Below are positions 25,008-37,408 of a stretch of DNA of 63,155 bases, piece after piece. Within the stretch, counting starts at the first letter, position 1. Each line of letters opens with the position of its first letter. The stretch is taken from the NCBI GenBank assembly GCA_900542505.1, contig UQNV01000006.1, positions 1 through 63,155 of the forward strand. Reading direction: 5' to 3'. Source of the stretch: an uncultured Alistipes sp. (GTDB lineage: Bacteria; Bacteroidota; Bacteroidia; Bacteroidales; Rikenellaceae). The notes beneath the pieces were generated by a model. The model made no database searches. It had not been told where the DNA came from and worked only from the letters and a program-made list of their open reading frames with translations. Position numbers and translations under genes: made by a program.

Positions 25008-26033
25008 ATGAAACGACTGCTCTTCTCACTCTGCATTCTGCTGACGGCCGCTCCGACGCTCCGGGCAGCAGCACAGACAAGCGGCGCTCCGACGGAGGCC
25101 ACAGCTCCGGGCTCGGCATACGGCGCCGCATACGAATCGCGCCAGGTGGAGTACGAACGCGACTTCGGCAAACTCCACGGCACGCTGACCGTACCCGCCG
25201 GGGGCGCACAGACCGCCCTGCTGCTGATTGCCGGCTCGGGCCCCACGGACCGCGACGGCAACAACCGGCTGGGCATCCGCAGCGACTGCTACCGCCTGCT
25301 GGCCGAAGAGCTGGCCGCAGCGGGCTACGCCGTGCTGCGCTACGACAAGCGGGCCATCGGTTCGAGCGTGCTCGACGACCCGACGCAGGTGCGGGAGCTC
25401 ACCTTCGACCAATACATCGACGATGCCGCTGCGCTGGCCGACCGCCTTTCGGAGGAGGGCTTCCGCCGCGTGGTGCTCGCAGGCCACAGCGAAGGGGCAC
25501 TCATCGCGCTCGTCGCCGCACAGCGCTCGTCAGCCGTTGCGGGCGTCGTCTCGCTCTGCGGCACGGGCTACCCGCTCGACAAGGTGCTCCGTCTGCAACT
25601 GTCCGGACAGCTCGTCCCGGCGCACATGGAGCTCTACTTCGAGGCCGTGCAGGTTATCGCGGCACTCAAGCGGGGCGAGCGGGTCGACATGGCCTACCAC
25701 CCGCAGCTTCAGGCGCTTTTCAACACGGACGTGCAGCCCTTCATCATCTCGCAGATGCGCTACGACCCGCGCCAGGAGCTCGGCAAGGTCGAGGTCCCGG
25801 TGCTGATTGTGGGCGGCGGCAACGACCTGCAGGTCCCCGCATACCATGCCGAGGAGCTCTCCGCCGGGCGCCGCGACGCCCCGCTCCGCATCATCCCGGG
25901 CATGGCGCACACGCTCAAGGCGTGCGACGAGACAACCCTCGAAGGACAGATGCGCACGGCCTACGGCGACCCGACGCTGCCCCTCGCCCCCGAACTCGTG
26001 CAGGCCATAACGGAATTCCTCGGCGGGCTGTAA
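25008..26033 (+). CDS. Secreted alpha/beta hydrolase
   Basis: 341 aa with a signal peptide (residues 1-24). The hydrolase domain shows an oxyanion-type segment LLIAGSGPTDRDGN, nucleophile Ser in AGHSEGAL, acid in VGGGNDLQVP and His in PGMAHTL. It belongs to the serine aminopeptidase/lysophospholipase-like group; substrate unknown, probably an ester or amide in the periplasm. The spacing of 13 bp after murF suggests cotranscription. Confidence 0.85.
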   Translation: MKRLLFSLCILLTAAPTLRAAAQTSGAPTEATAPGSAYGAAYESRQVEYERDFGKLHGTLTVPAGGAQTALLLIAGSGPTDRDGNNRLGIRSDCYRLLAEELAAAGYAVLRYDKRAIGSSVLDDPTQVRELTFDQYIDDAAALADRLSEEGFRRVVLAGHSEGALIALVAAQRSSAVAGVVSLCGTGYPLDKVLRLQLSGQLVPAHMELYFEAVQVIAALKRGERVDMAYHPQLQALFNTDVQPFIISQMRYDPRQELGKVEVPVLIVGGGNDLQVPAYHAEELSAGRRDAPLRIIPGMAHTLKACDETTLEGQMRTAYGDPTLPLAPELVQAITEFLGGL

Positions 26034-26198
26034 CCGCTCGGAAGGCCGCCGGGCGGGCCCCGTCGCTCCGAGAGGTCGGGCGTCGGCCATCATCCCGTTC
26101 CGGCCGCCACACCCCACCGCCCGGCCCCGGTCCCGGCCGCAAGAGCCCGGGACCGCCGAGAAACGGAACTTTTGCCGCACGGTTACCAAATATTTTGC

Positions 26199-26206
26199 TA
26201 TTTTTG
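26199..26206 (+). promoter_or_regulatory. Predicted -7 element (TATTTTTG) of the MazG-like gene
   Basis: TATTTTTG lies 27 bp before the start codon. The nearest TTTG (26171-26174) is 24 bp upstream, slightly far for a -33 box. Confidence 0.6.
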
Positions 26207-26233
26207 CACAGATTAAAAAATTCCTACCCGATT

Positions 26234-26560
26234 ATGACACTCAACGAATATCAGCAGCACGCCCTCGAGACGGCGATTTATCCCGAGAACCGCAAAATCA
26301 TCTACCCGACGCTCGGCCTGACGGGCGAAGCGGGCGAGGTGGCCGACAAGGTGAAGAAGGTCATCCGCGACGGACACGAGGAGTTCACCGACGAGAAACG
26401 GCTCGAAATCGTCAAGGAAATCGGCGACGTGCTGTGGTACTGCGCCACCCTCTCGCGCGATTTGGGCTACGAGCTCGACGAGGTTGCGCAGATGAACGTC
26501 GACAAGCTCCGCTCACGCATGCAGCGCCACCTCATCTCGGGCAGCGGCGACAACCGCTGA
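26234..26560 (+). CDS. MazG-like nucleotide pyrophosphohydrolase
   Basis: 108 aa. All-alpha NTP pyrophosphatase fold: GLTGEAGEVADKVKKVIRD provides the first metal-binding glutamates and EIGDVLWYCATL the second Glu/Asp set, as in MazG and dCTPase proteins. It would hydrolyse (d)NTPs to the monophosphate and pyrophosphate, as house-cleaning. Single MazG domain, cytoplasmic. ATG 26234 is supported by the -7 element just upstream; in-frame sequence before it is low-complexity. Confidence 0.9.
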   Translation: MTLNEYQQHALETAIYPENRKIIYPTLGLTGEAGEVADKVKKVIRDGHEEFTDEKRLEIVKEIGDVLWYCATLSRDLGYELDEVAQMNVDKLRSRMQRHLISGSGDNR

Positions 26561-26763
26561 CCCGCACGGCCTGCCGGCGCGCCCGGGCAACCGGTGCACA
26601 GCGCTCCGGCCGTCAGGCTGCGCAAAGAGCCGGCACGGCGGCAATCGACGCCGCTGCCGGGTGCAGCCAGCCGCCGAACCGCCCTGCACCGCCCCACCCG
26701 CCGGCCGCAGCGCCGGTCCCGGCTTCATCCGTAACAAACGTTCCAAAGCATACACCAAACCCC

Positions 26764-28767
26764 ATGAAACAGGATTTACCCAAAACATCGCTTCCCGAGA
26801 ACGCCTACCGCGAACTCAAACCGGGCGAAGAGTACACGCCCGTCATGCCGGCATCGCCCGCCCCGACCGAAGTCACCCCCTATTCGGTGCTGATGGGCGT
26901 AGCCATGGCCATCATCTTCTCGGCCGCCGCCGCATTCCTCGGGCTGCGCGTGGGCCAGGTCTTCGAGGCTGCCATCCCGATTGCCATCATCGCCGTGGGC
27001 ATGGGCAGTGTGCTGGGCAAGAAGAACATGCTGGGCCAGAACGTCATCATCCAGTCCATCGGCGCCTCGTCGGGCGTCGTCGTCGCCGGAGCCATCTTCA
27101 CCCTCCCGGCGCTCTACATCCTGGGGCTCGACGCCGCCTTCTGGCAGGTCTTCCTCTCGTCGCTCTTCGGCGGCATGCTGGGCATCCTGCTCATGATTCC
27201 CTTCCGCAAGTACTTCGTCAAGGAGATGCACGGCAAATATCCCTTCCCCGAGGCCACGGCGACCACCGAGGTGCTCATCTCGGGCGAGAAGGGTGGCAAC
27301 CAGGCCAAACTGCTCGCCGTGGCGGGTCTGGTCGGCGGCCTCTACGACTTCGTGGTCGGCACCTTCGGACTCTGGACCGATGCCGTCTCAACGCGCATCT
27401 GCGCCTGGGGCGAGACGGCCGCCGAGAAGTTCAAGGTGGTCTTCGGCCTGAACACCTCGGCCGCCGTGCTGGGTCTGGGCTACATCATCGGACTCAAGTA
27501 TGCACTCATCATCACGGCCGGCTCGTGCCTCGTATGGTTCCTCATCGTGCCGCTCGTCGGCTCGCTGGCCGAGGCGCTCGACCCCGCCGTGCTGGCTTCG
27601 CTGCTGGGCGTGACGAACGAGCGGCTGCTGGCCGACCCCTCGGGGCTGCTCACCGCCGAGAACCTCTACACCTTCATCGGCAAGCCCATCGGTATCGGCG
27701 GCATCGCCATGGCGGGCATCATCGGCATCGTCCGTCAGTCGAGCATCATCCGTCAGGCCGTCGGTCTGGCCGTTTCGGAGCTGGGCGGCGGCAAGAAGGG
27801 GGCCGACACCACCGAACGCACGCAGCGCGACATCTCGATGAAGCGCATCCTCTCGCTGCTCATCGCCACGCTGATTGCCGTCTTTGTCTTCTTCCACTTC
27901 GGGCTGCTCGACGGCTGGCTGCAGTCCGTCACGGCGCTGCTCATCGTCTTCGTCATCGCCTTCCTCTTCACGACGGTGGCGGCCAACGCCATTGCCATCG
28001 TCGGCACGAACCCCGTCTCGGGCATGACGCTCATGACGCTCATTCTCACGTCGCTCGTACTGGTAAGCGTCGGACTGAACGGCACGTCGGGCATGACCGC
28101 CGCGCTGATTATCGGCGGCGTGGTCTGCACGGCGCTCTCGATGGCCGGCGGCTTCATCACCGACCTCAAAATCGGCTACTGGCTGGGCACCACGCCCAAG
28201 AAGCAGGAGGCGTGGAAGTTCCTCGGTACGTTCGTCTCGGCCGCAACGGTTGCCGGCGTGATGATTATCCTCAACAAATCCTACGGCTTTGTCGGCGAGG
28301 GAGCGCTCGTCGCCCCGCAGGCCAATGCCATGGCGGCCGTCATCCAGCCGCTGATGACCGGCGGCCAGACCCCCTGGATGCTCTACTTCTGCGGCGCCGC
28401 ACTGGCGCTGGTGCTGACGGCCATCGGCGTTCCGGCGCTGGCCTTCGCACTGGGCATGTTCATCCCCATGGAGCTCAATGCCCCGCTGGTGGTGGGCGGA
28501 CTGGTGGCATGGTATGTCTCGACGCGCTCGAAGGACCAGGCACTCAACAAGGCCCGCATGGACCGCGGCACGCTCGTCGCCTCGGGCTTCATCGCCGGCG
28601 GTGCGCTGATGGGCGTGGTGAGCGCCATCCTCAAGTTCTGCGAGGTGGACTGGTTCCTCTCCGACTGGGCATCGTCGAATGCCGCCGAGTGGACCGGACT
28701 GGTGATGTACCTCGTGCTCATCGGCTACTTCGGCTGGTATACGCTCCGGGCCAAAAAGGAGGAGTAA
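26764..28767 (+). CDS. OPT family oligopeptide transporter
   Basis: 667 aa polytopic membrane protein with about 14-16 hydrophobic segments. It starts with a short cytoplasmic tail (LKPGEEYTPVMPAS), then SVLMGVAMAIIFSAAAAFLG, EMHGKYPFPEATATTEVL and GGIAMAGIIGIVRQ, as in prokaryotic OPT proteins. It imports di- to tetrapeptides, or possibly metal chelates, by proton symport. The next gene encodes peptidase T, which strongly favours peptides as substrate. The region 26561-26763 before it is GC-rich without a recognisable promoter. Confidence 0.93.
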   Translation: MKQDLPKTSLPENAYRELKPGEEYTPVMPASPAPTEVTPYSVLMGVAMAIIFSAAAAFLGLRVGQVFEAAIPIAIIAVGMGSVLGKKNMLGQNVIIQSIGASSGVVVAGAIFTLPALYILGLDAAFWQVFLSSLFGGMLGILLMIPFRKYFVKEMHGKYPFPEATATTEVLISGEKGGNQAKLLAVAGLVGGLYDFVVGTFGLWTDAVSTRICAWGETAAEKFKVVFGLNTSAAVLGLGYIIGLKYALIITAGSCLVWFLIVPLVGSLAEALDPAVLASLLGVTNERLLADPSGLLTAENLYTFIGKPIGIGGIAMAGIIGIVRQSSIIRQAVGLAVSELGGGKKGADTTERTQRDISMKRILSLLIATLIAVFVFFHFGLLDGWLQSVTALLIVFVIAFLFTTVAANAIAIVGTNPVSGMTLMTLILTSLVLVSVGLNGTSGMTAALIIGGVVCTALSMAGGFITDLKIGYWLGTTPKKQEAWKFLGTFVSAATVAGVMIILNKSYGFVGEGALVAPQANAMAAVIQPLMTGGQTPWMLYFCGAALALVLTAIGVPALAFALGMFIPMELNAPLVVGGLVAWYVSTRSKDQALNKARMDRGTLVASGFIAGGALMGVVSAILKFCEVDWFLSDWASSNAAEWTGLVMYLVLIGYFGWYTLRAKKEE

Positions 28768-28822
28768 CCCCGCAGCAACAACGACAACATCCGATTTCAA
28801 ACCCAAAACACTGAACCGACAT

Positions 28823-30040
28823 ATGGAACTCAAGGACCGATTTCTGAAATACGTCTCCTACGACACGCAGTCGTCGGAGGAGAGCACCACGTTCCCCTCG
28901 ACCGAGAAGCAGAAGGTGCTGCTTGCGGCGCTGGCCGACGAGATGCGCACGCTCGGCATGACCGACGTTGCGATGGACCGCTACGGCTACGTGATGGGCA
29001 CCATACCGGCCACGCCCGGGTGTGAGAACGCCCCGGTCATCGGCTTCATCGCCCATGTGGACACCTCGCCCGACATGAGCGGACAGGATATCAAACCCCG
29101 CATCATCGAGGAGTACGACGGCGGCGACATCTTCCTCAACGGCCACCTGACGATGAAGGTCGAGGACTTCCCCGAGCTGACCTTCTTCAAGGGCCACACG
29201 CTCATCCACACCGACGGCACCACGCTGCTGGGCGCCGACGACAAGGCGGGCGTGGCCGAAATCATGAGCGCGGCCGAGTACCTGCTCGCCCATCCCGAGG
29301 TCAAGCACGGCAAAATCCGCATCGGCTTCACCCCCGACGAGGAGGTGGGCCGCGGCGTCGACTTCTTCGACGTGGAGGCCTTCGGCGCCGACTTCGCCTA
29401 CACGGTCGACGGCGGCATGGAGGGCGAGCTCGAGTATGAGAACTTCAACGCCGCAAGCGCCAAAATCGAAATCCAGGGGCGCAACGTCCACCCGGGCTAC
29501 GCCAAGGGCAAGATGATTAACGCGCTCGACGTGGCGTGCGAGCTGCAGACGCTGCTGCCCGCCGACCAGCGCCCGCAATACACCGAGGGCTACGAGGGCT
29601 TCTACCACTGCGTCGGGGTGAACGGCACGGTGGAGCACGCCTCGGTGAGCTACATCATCCGCGACCACGACGCCGACCGCTTCGAGCAGAAGAAGGTCTT
29701 CATGTGGGCATGCGTCGACCTGCTCAAGAAGAAGTACGGGCAGGAGGTGCTGACGCTCACGCTCAAGGACCAGTACTTCAACATGCGCAAGATGGTCGAG
29801 CCCCATCCGCAGCTCATCGACAAGGCGCTCGAAGCGATGCGCCAGGCCGACGTGAAACCCATCGTGCGCCCCATCCGCGGCGGCACGGACGGTGCACGGC
29901 TCTCGTTCATGGGACTCCCCTGCCCCAACCTCTTCACGGGCGGCATGAACTTCCACGGCAAGTTCGAATACTGCTCGCTCACCACGATGCACAAGGCCAT
30001 GCAGGTGGTTATCAACCTGGCCCGCCTGTGGGCCGAATAG
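28823..30040 (+). CDS. pepT: Tripeptide aminopeptidase (peptidase T)
   Basis: 405 aa, M20 metallopeptidase family. Zinc-ligand motifs: HVDTSPDMSG, LLGADDKAGVAEI and PDEEVGRG (catalytic/metal glutamates), then the dimerisation domain (NVHPGYAKGKMINA) and the final MHKAMQ His. It removes the N-terminal residue from tripeptides in the cytoplasm. It lies 55 bp downstream of the OPT transporter gene, giving an import-and-cleave pair, and 25 bp before nadE. Confidence 0.96.
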   Translation: MELKDRFLKYVSYDTQSSEESTTFPSTEKQKVLLAALADEMRTLGMTDVAMDRYGYVMGTIPATPGCENAPVIGFIAHVDTSPDMSGQDIKPRIIEEYDGGDIFLNGHLTMKVEDFPELTFFKGHTLIHTDGTTLLGADDKAGVAEIMSAAEYLLAHPEVKHGKIRIGFTPDEEVGRGVDFFDVEAFGADFAYTVDGGMEGELEYENFNAASAKIEIQGRNVHPGYAKGKMINALDVACELQTLLPADQRPQYTEGYEGFYHCVGVNGTVEHASVSYIIRDHDADRFEQKKVFMWACVDLLKKKYGQEVLTLTLKDQYFNMRKMVEPHPQLIDKALEAMRQADVKPIVRPIRGGTDGARLSFMGLPCPNLFTGGMNFHGKFEYCSLTTMHKAMQVVINLARLWAE

Positions 30041-30065
30041 CGACGCGCACAACACTGGACTGAAG

Positions 30066-31991
30066 ATGGACAACTATGGATTTGTGAAGGTTGCGGCGGC
30101 GGTGCCCCACGTGACGGTGGCCGACTGCGCGCGCAACGCCGAACGCATCGTGGCGCTGGCGCAGCAGGCCGCACGGCGGGGAGTCGAGATAGTCGCCTTC
30201 CCCGAACTGGCCGTGACGGGTTACACCTGCGCCGACCTCTTCCTGCAGCCGACGCTGCTCGAGGCGGCCGACGAGGCGCTGGGCGATATTCTGCGCCAGA
30301 CGCGCAAGCTGCCGCTGGCGCTCATCGTCGGCATCCCGCTACGCCACGAGGACCGGCTCTACAACTGTGCGGCGGTGCTGGCCCAGGGACGCCTGCTCGG
30401 CGTAGTCCCGAAGAGCTACATCCCCGATTATGCCGAGTTCTACGAGAACCGCTGGTTCGCCTCGGGAGCCGGCATCGAGCAGGAGCGCATCATGGCGGCG
30501 AGTCAGGAGGCCGACTTCGGCACGGAGCTCACCTTTGCGGTGAACGGCGCCGAGTTCGGCATCGAAATCTGCGAGGACCTCTGGGTGGCCGTCCCCCCCT
30601 CGTCGCACCTCGCGCTCAACGGCGCCAAGGTGATTTTCAACCTCTCGGCCTCACCCGAAGGGGCGGGCAAACACGCCTACCTGCGGGAGCTGGTCGCCCA
30701 GCAGTCGGCACGCACCCTTGCGGCCTATGTCTACTGCTCGGCCGGCTTCGGCGAGTCGTCGACCGACCTGGTCTTCGCCGGCAACGGGCTCATCGCCGAG
30801 AACGGCACGATGCTGGCCGAGGCCGAACGCTTCTCGCTCGACGAGCAGCTGGTGGTGGCCGACGTCGACATCGAACGACTGGAGTTCGAGCGGCGGAGGA
30901 ACACCTCCTTCCGCATGCGCGAGGAGGCGGGCGAGAGCACCGTCATCGAGATGGAGCTGCCCGACGCCCTGAAGGCCGCGGCACTCGACCGCCGTGTGGA
31001 CCCCATGCCCTTCGTCCCGGCCGACGAGACACACCGCAGCGAGCGGTGCGAGGAGCTCTTCCAGATTCAGTCCCACGGACTGGCGCGCCGACTCGCCCAC
31101 ACGGGTTGCCGCTGCGCCGTGGTAGGCATCTCGGGCGGGCTGGACTCGACGCTGGCGCTGCTGGTCACCGTCCGCACGTTCGACAAGCTGGGGCTCGACC
31201 GCCGGGGCATCCTCGGCATCACGATGCCGGGATTCGGCACCACGGACCGCACCTACCGCAACGCGCTGGAGCTCATGCAGGGACTGGGTGTCACGGTACG
31301 CGAGATACCCATCCGCGATGCCTGCCTGCAACACTTCCGCGACATCGGGCTCCCGGAGAGCGATCGCTCGGCCGCCTATGAGAACGCCCAGGCACGCGAG
31401 CGGACCCAGATTCTGATGGATGTGGCCAACATGGAGGGAGGGCTGGTCATCGGCACGGGCGACCTCTCGGAGCTGGCGCTCGGCTGGGCGACCTACAACG
31501 GCGACCAGATGTCGATGTACGGCGTCAACGCCTCGGTGCCCAAGACGCTGGTGCGCCATCTGGTCCGCTGGGCTGCCGACACCGAACGCGACGCCGCCAC
31601 GCGCGCCACGCTGCTCGACATCATCGATACGCCGGTAAGTCCCGAGCTGCTCCCCGCCGACCGCGAGGGCAACATCGCCCAGAAGACCGAGGACCTGGTG
31701 GGCCCCTACGAACTGCACGACTTCTTCCTCTACAACTTCGTGCGCGCGGGATTCCGCCCGGCCAAGATAGCCTTCCTGGCCGAGCAGGCCTTCGCCGGAA
31801 GCTACGACCGCGAGACGATTGTCAAGTGGCTCCGGGTCTTCTTCCGCCGCTTCTTCGCGCAGCAGTTCAAGCGCTCGGCCATGCCCGACGGCCCGAAGGT
31901 GGGTTCCGTATCGCTCTCGCCGCGCGGCGACTGGCGCATGCCCTCCGACGCCTCGGCTGCAATGTGGCTGCGCGAGCTGGACGAGGCATAA
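30066..31991 (+). CDS. nadE: Glutamine-dependent NAD+ synthetase
   Basis: 641 aa, the two-domain form. The N-terminal nitrilase-type glutaminase has its Glu in FPELAVTGY, Lys in VPKSYIPDY and Cys in EICEDLWV. The C-terminal synthetase has the ATP loop [23 protein letters not shown] and [21 protein letters not shown]. It converts deamido-NAD to NAD with glutamine as ammonia donor. nadC lies at 46.4 kb in the same window but in a different unit. The frame extends to the end with no break. Confidence 0.96.
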   Translation: MDNYGFVKVAAAVPHVTVADCARNAERIVALAQQAARRGVEIVAFPELAVTGYTCADLFLQPTLLEAADEALGDILRQTRKLPLALIVGIPLRHEDRLYNCAAVLAQGRLLGVVPKSYIPDYAEFYENRWFASGAGIEQERIMAASQEADFGTELTFAVNGAEFGIEICEDLWVAVPPSSHLALNGAKVIFNLSASPEGAGKHAYLRELVAQQSARTLAAYVYCSAGFGESSTDLVFAGNGLIAENGTMLAEAERFSLDEQLVVADVDIERLEFERRRNTSFRMREEAGESTVIEMELPDALKAAALDRRVDPMPFVPADETHRSERCEELFQIQSHGLARRLAHTGCRCAVVGISGGLDSTLALLVTVRTFDKLGLDRRGILGITMPGFGTTDRTYRNALELMQGLGVTVREIPIRDACLQHFRDIGLPESDRSAAYENAQARERTQILMDVANMEGGLVIGTGDLSELALGWATYNGDQMSMYGVNASVPKTLVRHLVRWAADTERDAATRATLLDIIDTPVSPELLPADREGNIAQKTEDLVGPYELHDFFLYNFVRAGFRPAKIAFLAEQAFAGSYDRETIVKWLRVFFRRFFAQQFKRSAMPDGPKVGSVSLSPRGDWRMPSDASAAMWLRELDEA

Positions 31992-32039
31992 GCCGGCAAC
32001 GGGCGGCCGGAGGGCCGCATCGACAAACAACGAAGTACC

Positions 32040-32657
32040 ATGAAACACGCAAAGGGAATGAAACGCACGATGCTGCTCATGACGCTGGCGCTCCTGCTCT
32101 TCGGGGCACGCGCCGAGGCGCAGGACTGGAAAGAGGCCCTCAAGAAGGCCGTAACGTCAGTGGCCGACGAGGCCACGGGCGGCGAACTGACCGGGATGGC
32201 CATCGTCGGGGCATGGGAATACACCGGCCCGGGAGTCAAGTTCGAGGGCGAGGAGCTCGCCAGCAAGCTGGGCGGCGCAGCCATCGAATCGAGCGTGGCC
32301 AAACAGCTGACCCGAGCCTACGAGATGGTCGGCATCCGCGAGGGGGCCTGCTCGTTCGACTTCGACAGCGAAGGCGGCTTTACGGCCCGTCTCGGGTCGC
32401 ACGACCTCTCGGGCGACTATGCATTCGATGCCTCGACGCACGAAATCACGCTGAAAATCTCGACCGGGCGGATTCCGCTGGGCAGCGTCCCGGGCCACGC
32501 CTACCTGAGCGGAGAGGAGCTGCTGCTGGTCTTCCCGGCCACGAAGCTCGTCGAACTGGTCGAAAGCCTCGGGCAGAAGATTGAGGCGCTCGGGACGGTC
32601 ACCAAGCTGCTCGAAAACTACGAAAACGTCTACATCGGATTCGCATTCAAGCACTAA
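32040..32657 (+). CDS. DUF4923 family secreted protein
   Basis: 205 aa. Signal peptide (ending RAEAQ, residue ~28). It matches the Bacteroidota DUF4923 pattern: DWKEALKKAVTSVADEATGG, AIVGAWEYTGPGVKFEGEELASKLGG, a lipocalin-like set of strands (FDFDSEGGFTARLG, LSGDYAFDASTHEITL) and a C-terminal helix. Function unknown; the barrel pattern would fit binding of a lipid-like ligand. A second start at 32058 is possible. It ends before a strong terminator at 32696, closing the unit that begins with the OPT transporter. Confidence 0.8.
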   Translation: MKHAKGMKRTMLLMTLALLLFGARAEAQDWKEALKKAVTSVADEATGGELTGMAIVGAWEYTGPGVKFEGEELASKLGGAAIESSVAKQLTRAYEMVGIREGACSFDFDSEGGFTARLGSHDLSGDYAFDASTHEITLKISTGRIPLGSVPGHAYLSGEELLLVFPATKLVELVESLGQKIEALGTVTKLLENYENVYIGFAFKH

Positions 32658-32695
32658 TTCCACCGAAGCGGCCGGAGGCTGTTGATAACTTTTGA

Positions 32696-32728
32696 AAAAT
32701 GACGGATTCTCCCCGAATCCGTCATTTT
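32696..32728 (+). terminator. Rho-independent terminator after the DUF4923 gene
   Basis: Perfect 13-bp stem (32696-32708 with 32716-32728), loop CTCCCCG, the 3' arm ending in TTTT. The following 100 bases are AT-rich. Confidence 0.92.
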
Positions 32729-32816
32729 CGTTACGGTTTGCTCCCCGGCAAAACCGTCGGCGGACGAACAGTAAGAGAAACGGGGCGAAAGGCAAGAAAT
32801 GGAAAAACTAAAATAA

Positions 32817-34265
<1,449 letters not shown>

Positions 34266-34336
34266 CCCGCGCCACGCGGCAACCGGTGCAAAGCCTCCGG
34301 GAAACGATGCCGGCAAACGCTGCCGGGCAACAGCGA

Positions 34337-34378
34337 AGCGGCCTTTTCACTCTGGCGGGAAAGGGCCGCTCCTTTTGC
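34337..34378 (+). terminator. Terminator after gdhA
   Basis: A 10-bp stem (34337-34346 with 34361-34370, one wobble) followed by CCTTTTGCTCCTTT. Its tail contains the -33 box of the next promoter. Confidence 0.7.
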
Positions 34379-34405
34379 TCCTTTACCGTGATTTTCGTAT
34401 CTTTG
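34374..34405 (+). promoter_or_regulatory. Predicted promoter of the GH97 gene
   Basis: TTTG 34374-34377, a 20-bp spacer and TATCTTTG 34398-34405: a textbook Bacteroidota promoter, 36 bp before the start codon. Confidence 0.85.
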
Positions 34406-34411
34406 CAATAA

Positions 34412-36580
<2,169 letters not shown>

Positions 36581-36634
36581 AGCCGCAGGCGTTACGGGCC
36601 GCCAGGAGCAGGTAACCGGCTCCGCATACAAAGC

Positions 36635-36677
36635 ACATCCCCTCGGGACCCGGGTCCCGAGGGGATGTATCTGTTTT
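36635..36677 (+). terminator. Terminator with a perfect 34-nt palindrome after the GH97 gene
   Basis: 36635-36651 is the exact reverse complement of 36652-36668, with no spacer (centre CCC/GGG), followed by ATCTGTTTT. It would end transcription of the GH97 gene. Confidence 0.8.
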
Positions 36678-36749
36678 ACCGCAAACCCTGCATGGGGAAG
36701 GGCGCGCAGCCCATGGCTTCGGCCGCACCCGCAAAGGGCGCGACAGGAT

Positions 36750-37358
36750 TCAGAGAAAAAGGACGGCGAAAACCGAAAGGCAGAAGCCGCCGGCAAAACC
36801 GGCGAAGACCTGCCAGCCGTTGTGGCACCCGAGGTAGAGGCGCGCCGAGGCGAGCGCCCCCGAGCAGAGCACGGCCACCGACAGCGGCGCCATCATGTTG
36901 CCGACCCCGGCCACGTTCATCAGCACGAGCAGCGCCACGACGGCCCCCATACCGGTCAGGTGGAGGCTGATTTTCCAGTAGCGCGACACGATGAGGCACA
37001 TTGCCTCGCAGCAGGCGGCCGCCAGCATGAACTTGCGCAGGAAGTCGGCCGACGGAATCCGCGACAGCGTGTAGGCGCAGAGCAGGTAGCAGACCAGCCC
37101 GGCTGCCAGCGGCAGCATGCGCTCGTCGCGCCGGTCGACCCGCCAGTCCGACAAGCGCCCCAGCGAACGGAGCAGCGCCAGGACCAGCAACGGGATGACC
37201 AGTGCATAGAGCACGACGACCCACAGCAGGTAGAGTTTGACATCCGCCGGATAGCGGGCAAAGGCCGTGGCCGTCAGCAACAGCGCCATGACGTAGAGCG
37301 GCAGCAGAAAGGGATGCAGCGCCCACGAGAGTCCCTGGGATATTTTGCGGTAGTTCAT
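36750..37358 (-). CDS. PAP2-like integral membrane protein
   Basis: 202 aa with about six hydrophobic segments. Overall pattern (HPFLLPLYVMALLL..., RVDRRDERMLPLAAG, ASARLYLGCHNGWQVFAG) matches a group of Bacteroidota membrane proteins assigned to the phosphatidic acid phosphatase (PAP2) superfamily. In PAP2 enzymes the last motif is SRx5Hx3D; here it is a modified SARLYLGCHNGWQ, so activity on lipid phosphates is uncertain. It starts 50 bp after rpoN ends on the same strand and is probably cotranscribed. Confidence 0.7.
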   Translation of the reverse strand: MNYRKISQGLSWALHPFLLPLYVMALLLTATAFARYPADVKLYLLWVVVLYALVIPLLVLALLRSLGRLSDWRVDRRDERMLPLAAGLVCYLLCAYTLSRIPSADFLRKFMLAAACCEAMCLIVSRYWKISLHLTGMGAVVALLVLMNVAGVGNMMAPLSVAVLCSGALASARLYLGCHNGWQVFAGFAGGFCLSVFAVLFL

Positions 37359-37408
37359 CCGAAGTGAAATTTTAGATACGCGCCCGTCACGCTGCGGCAG
37401 CCGCGGCG

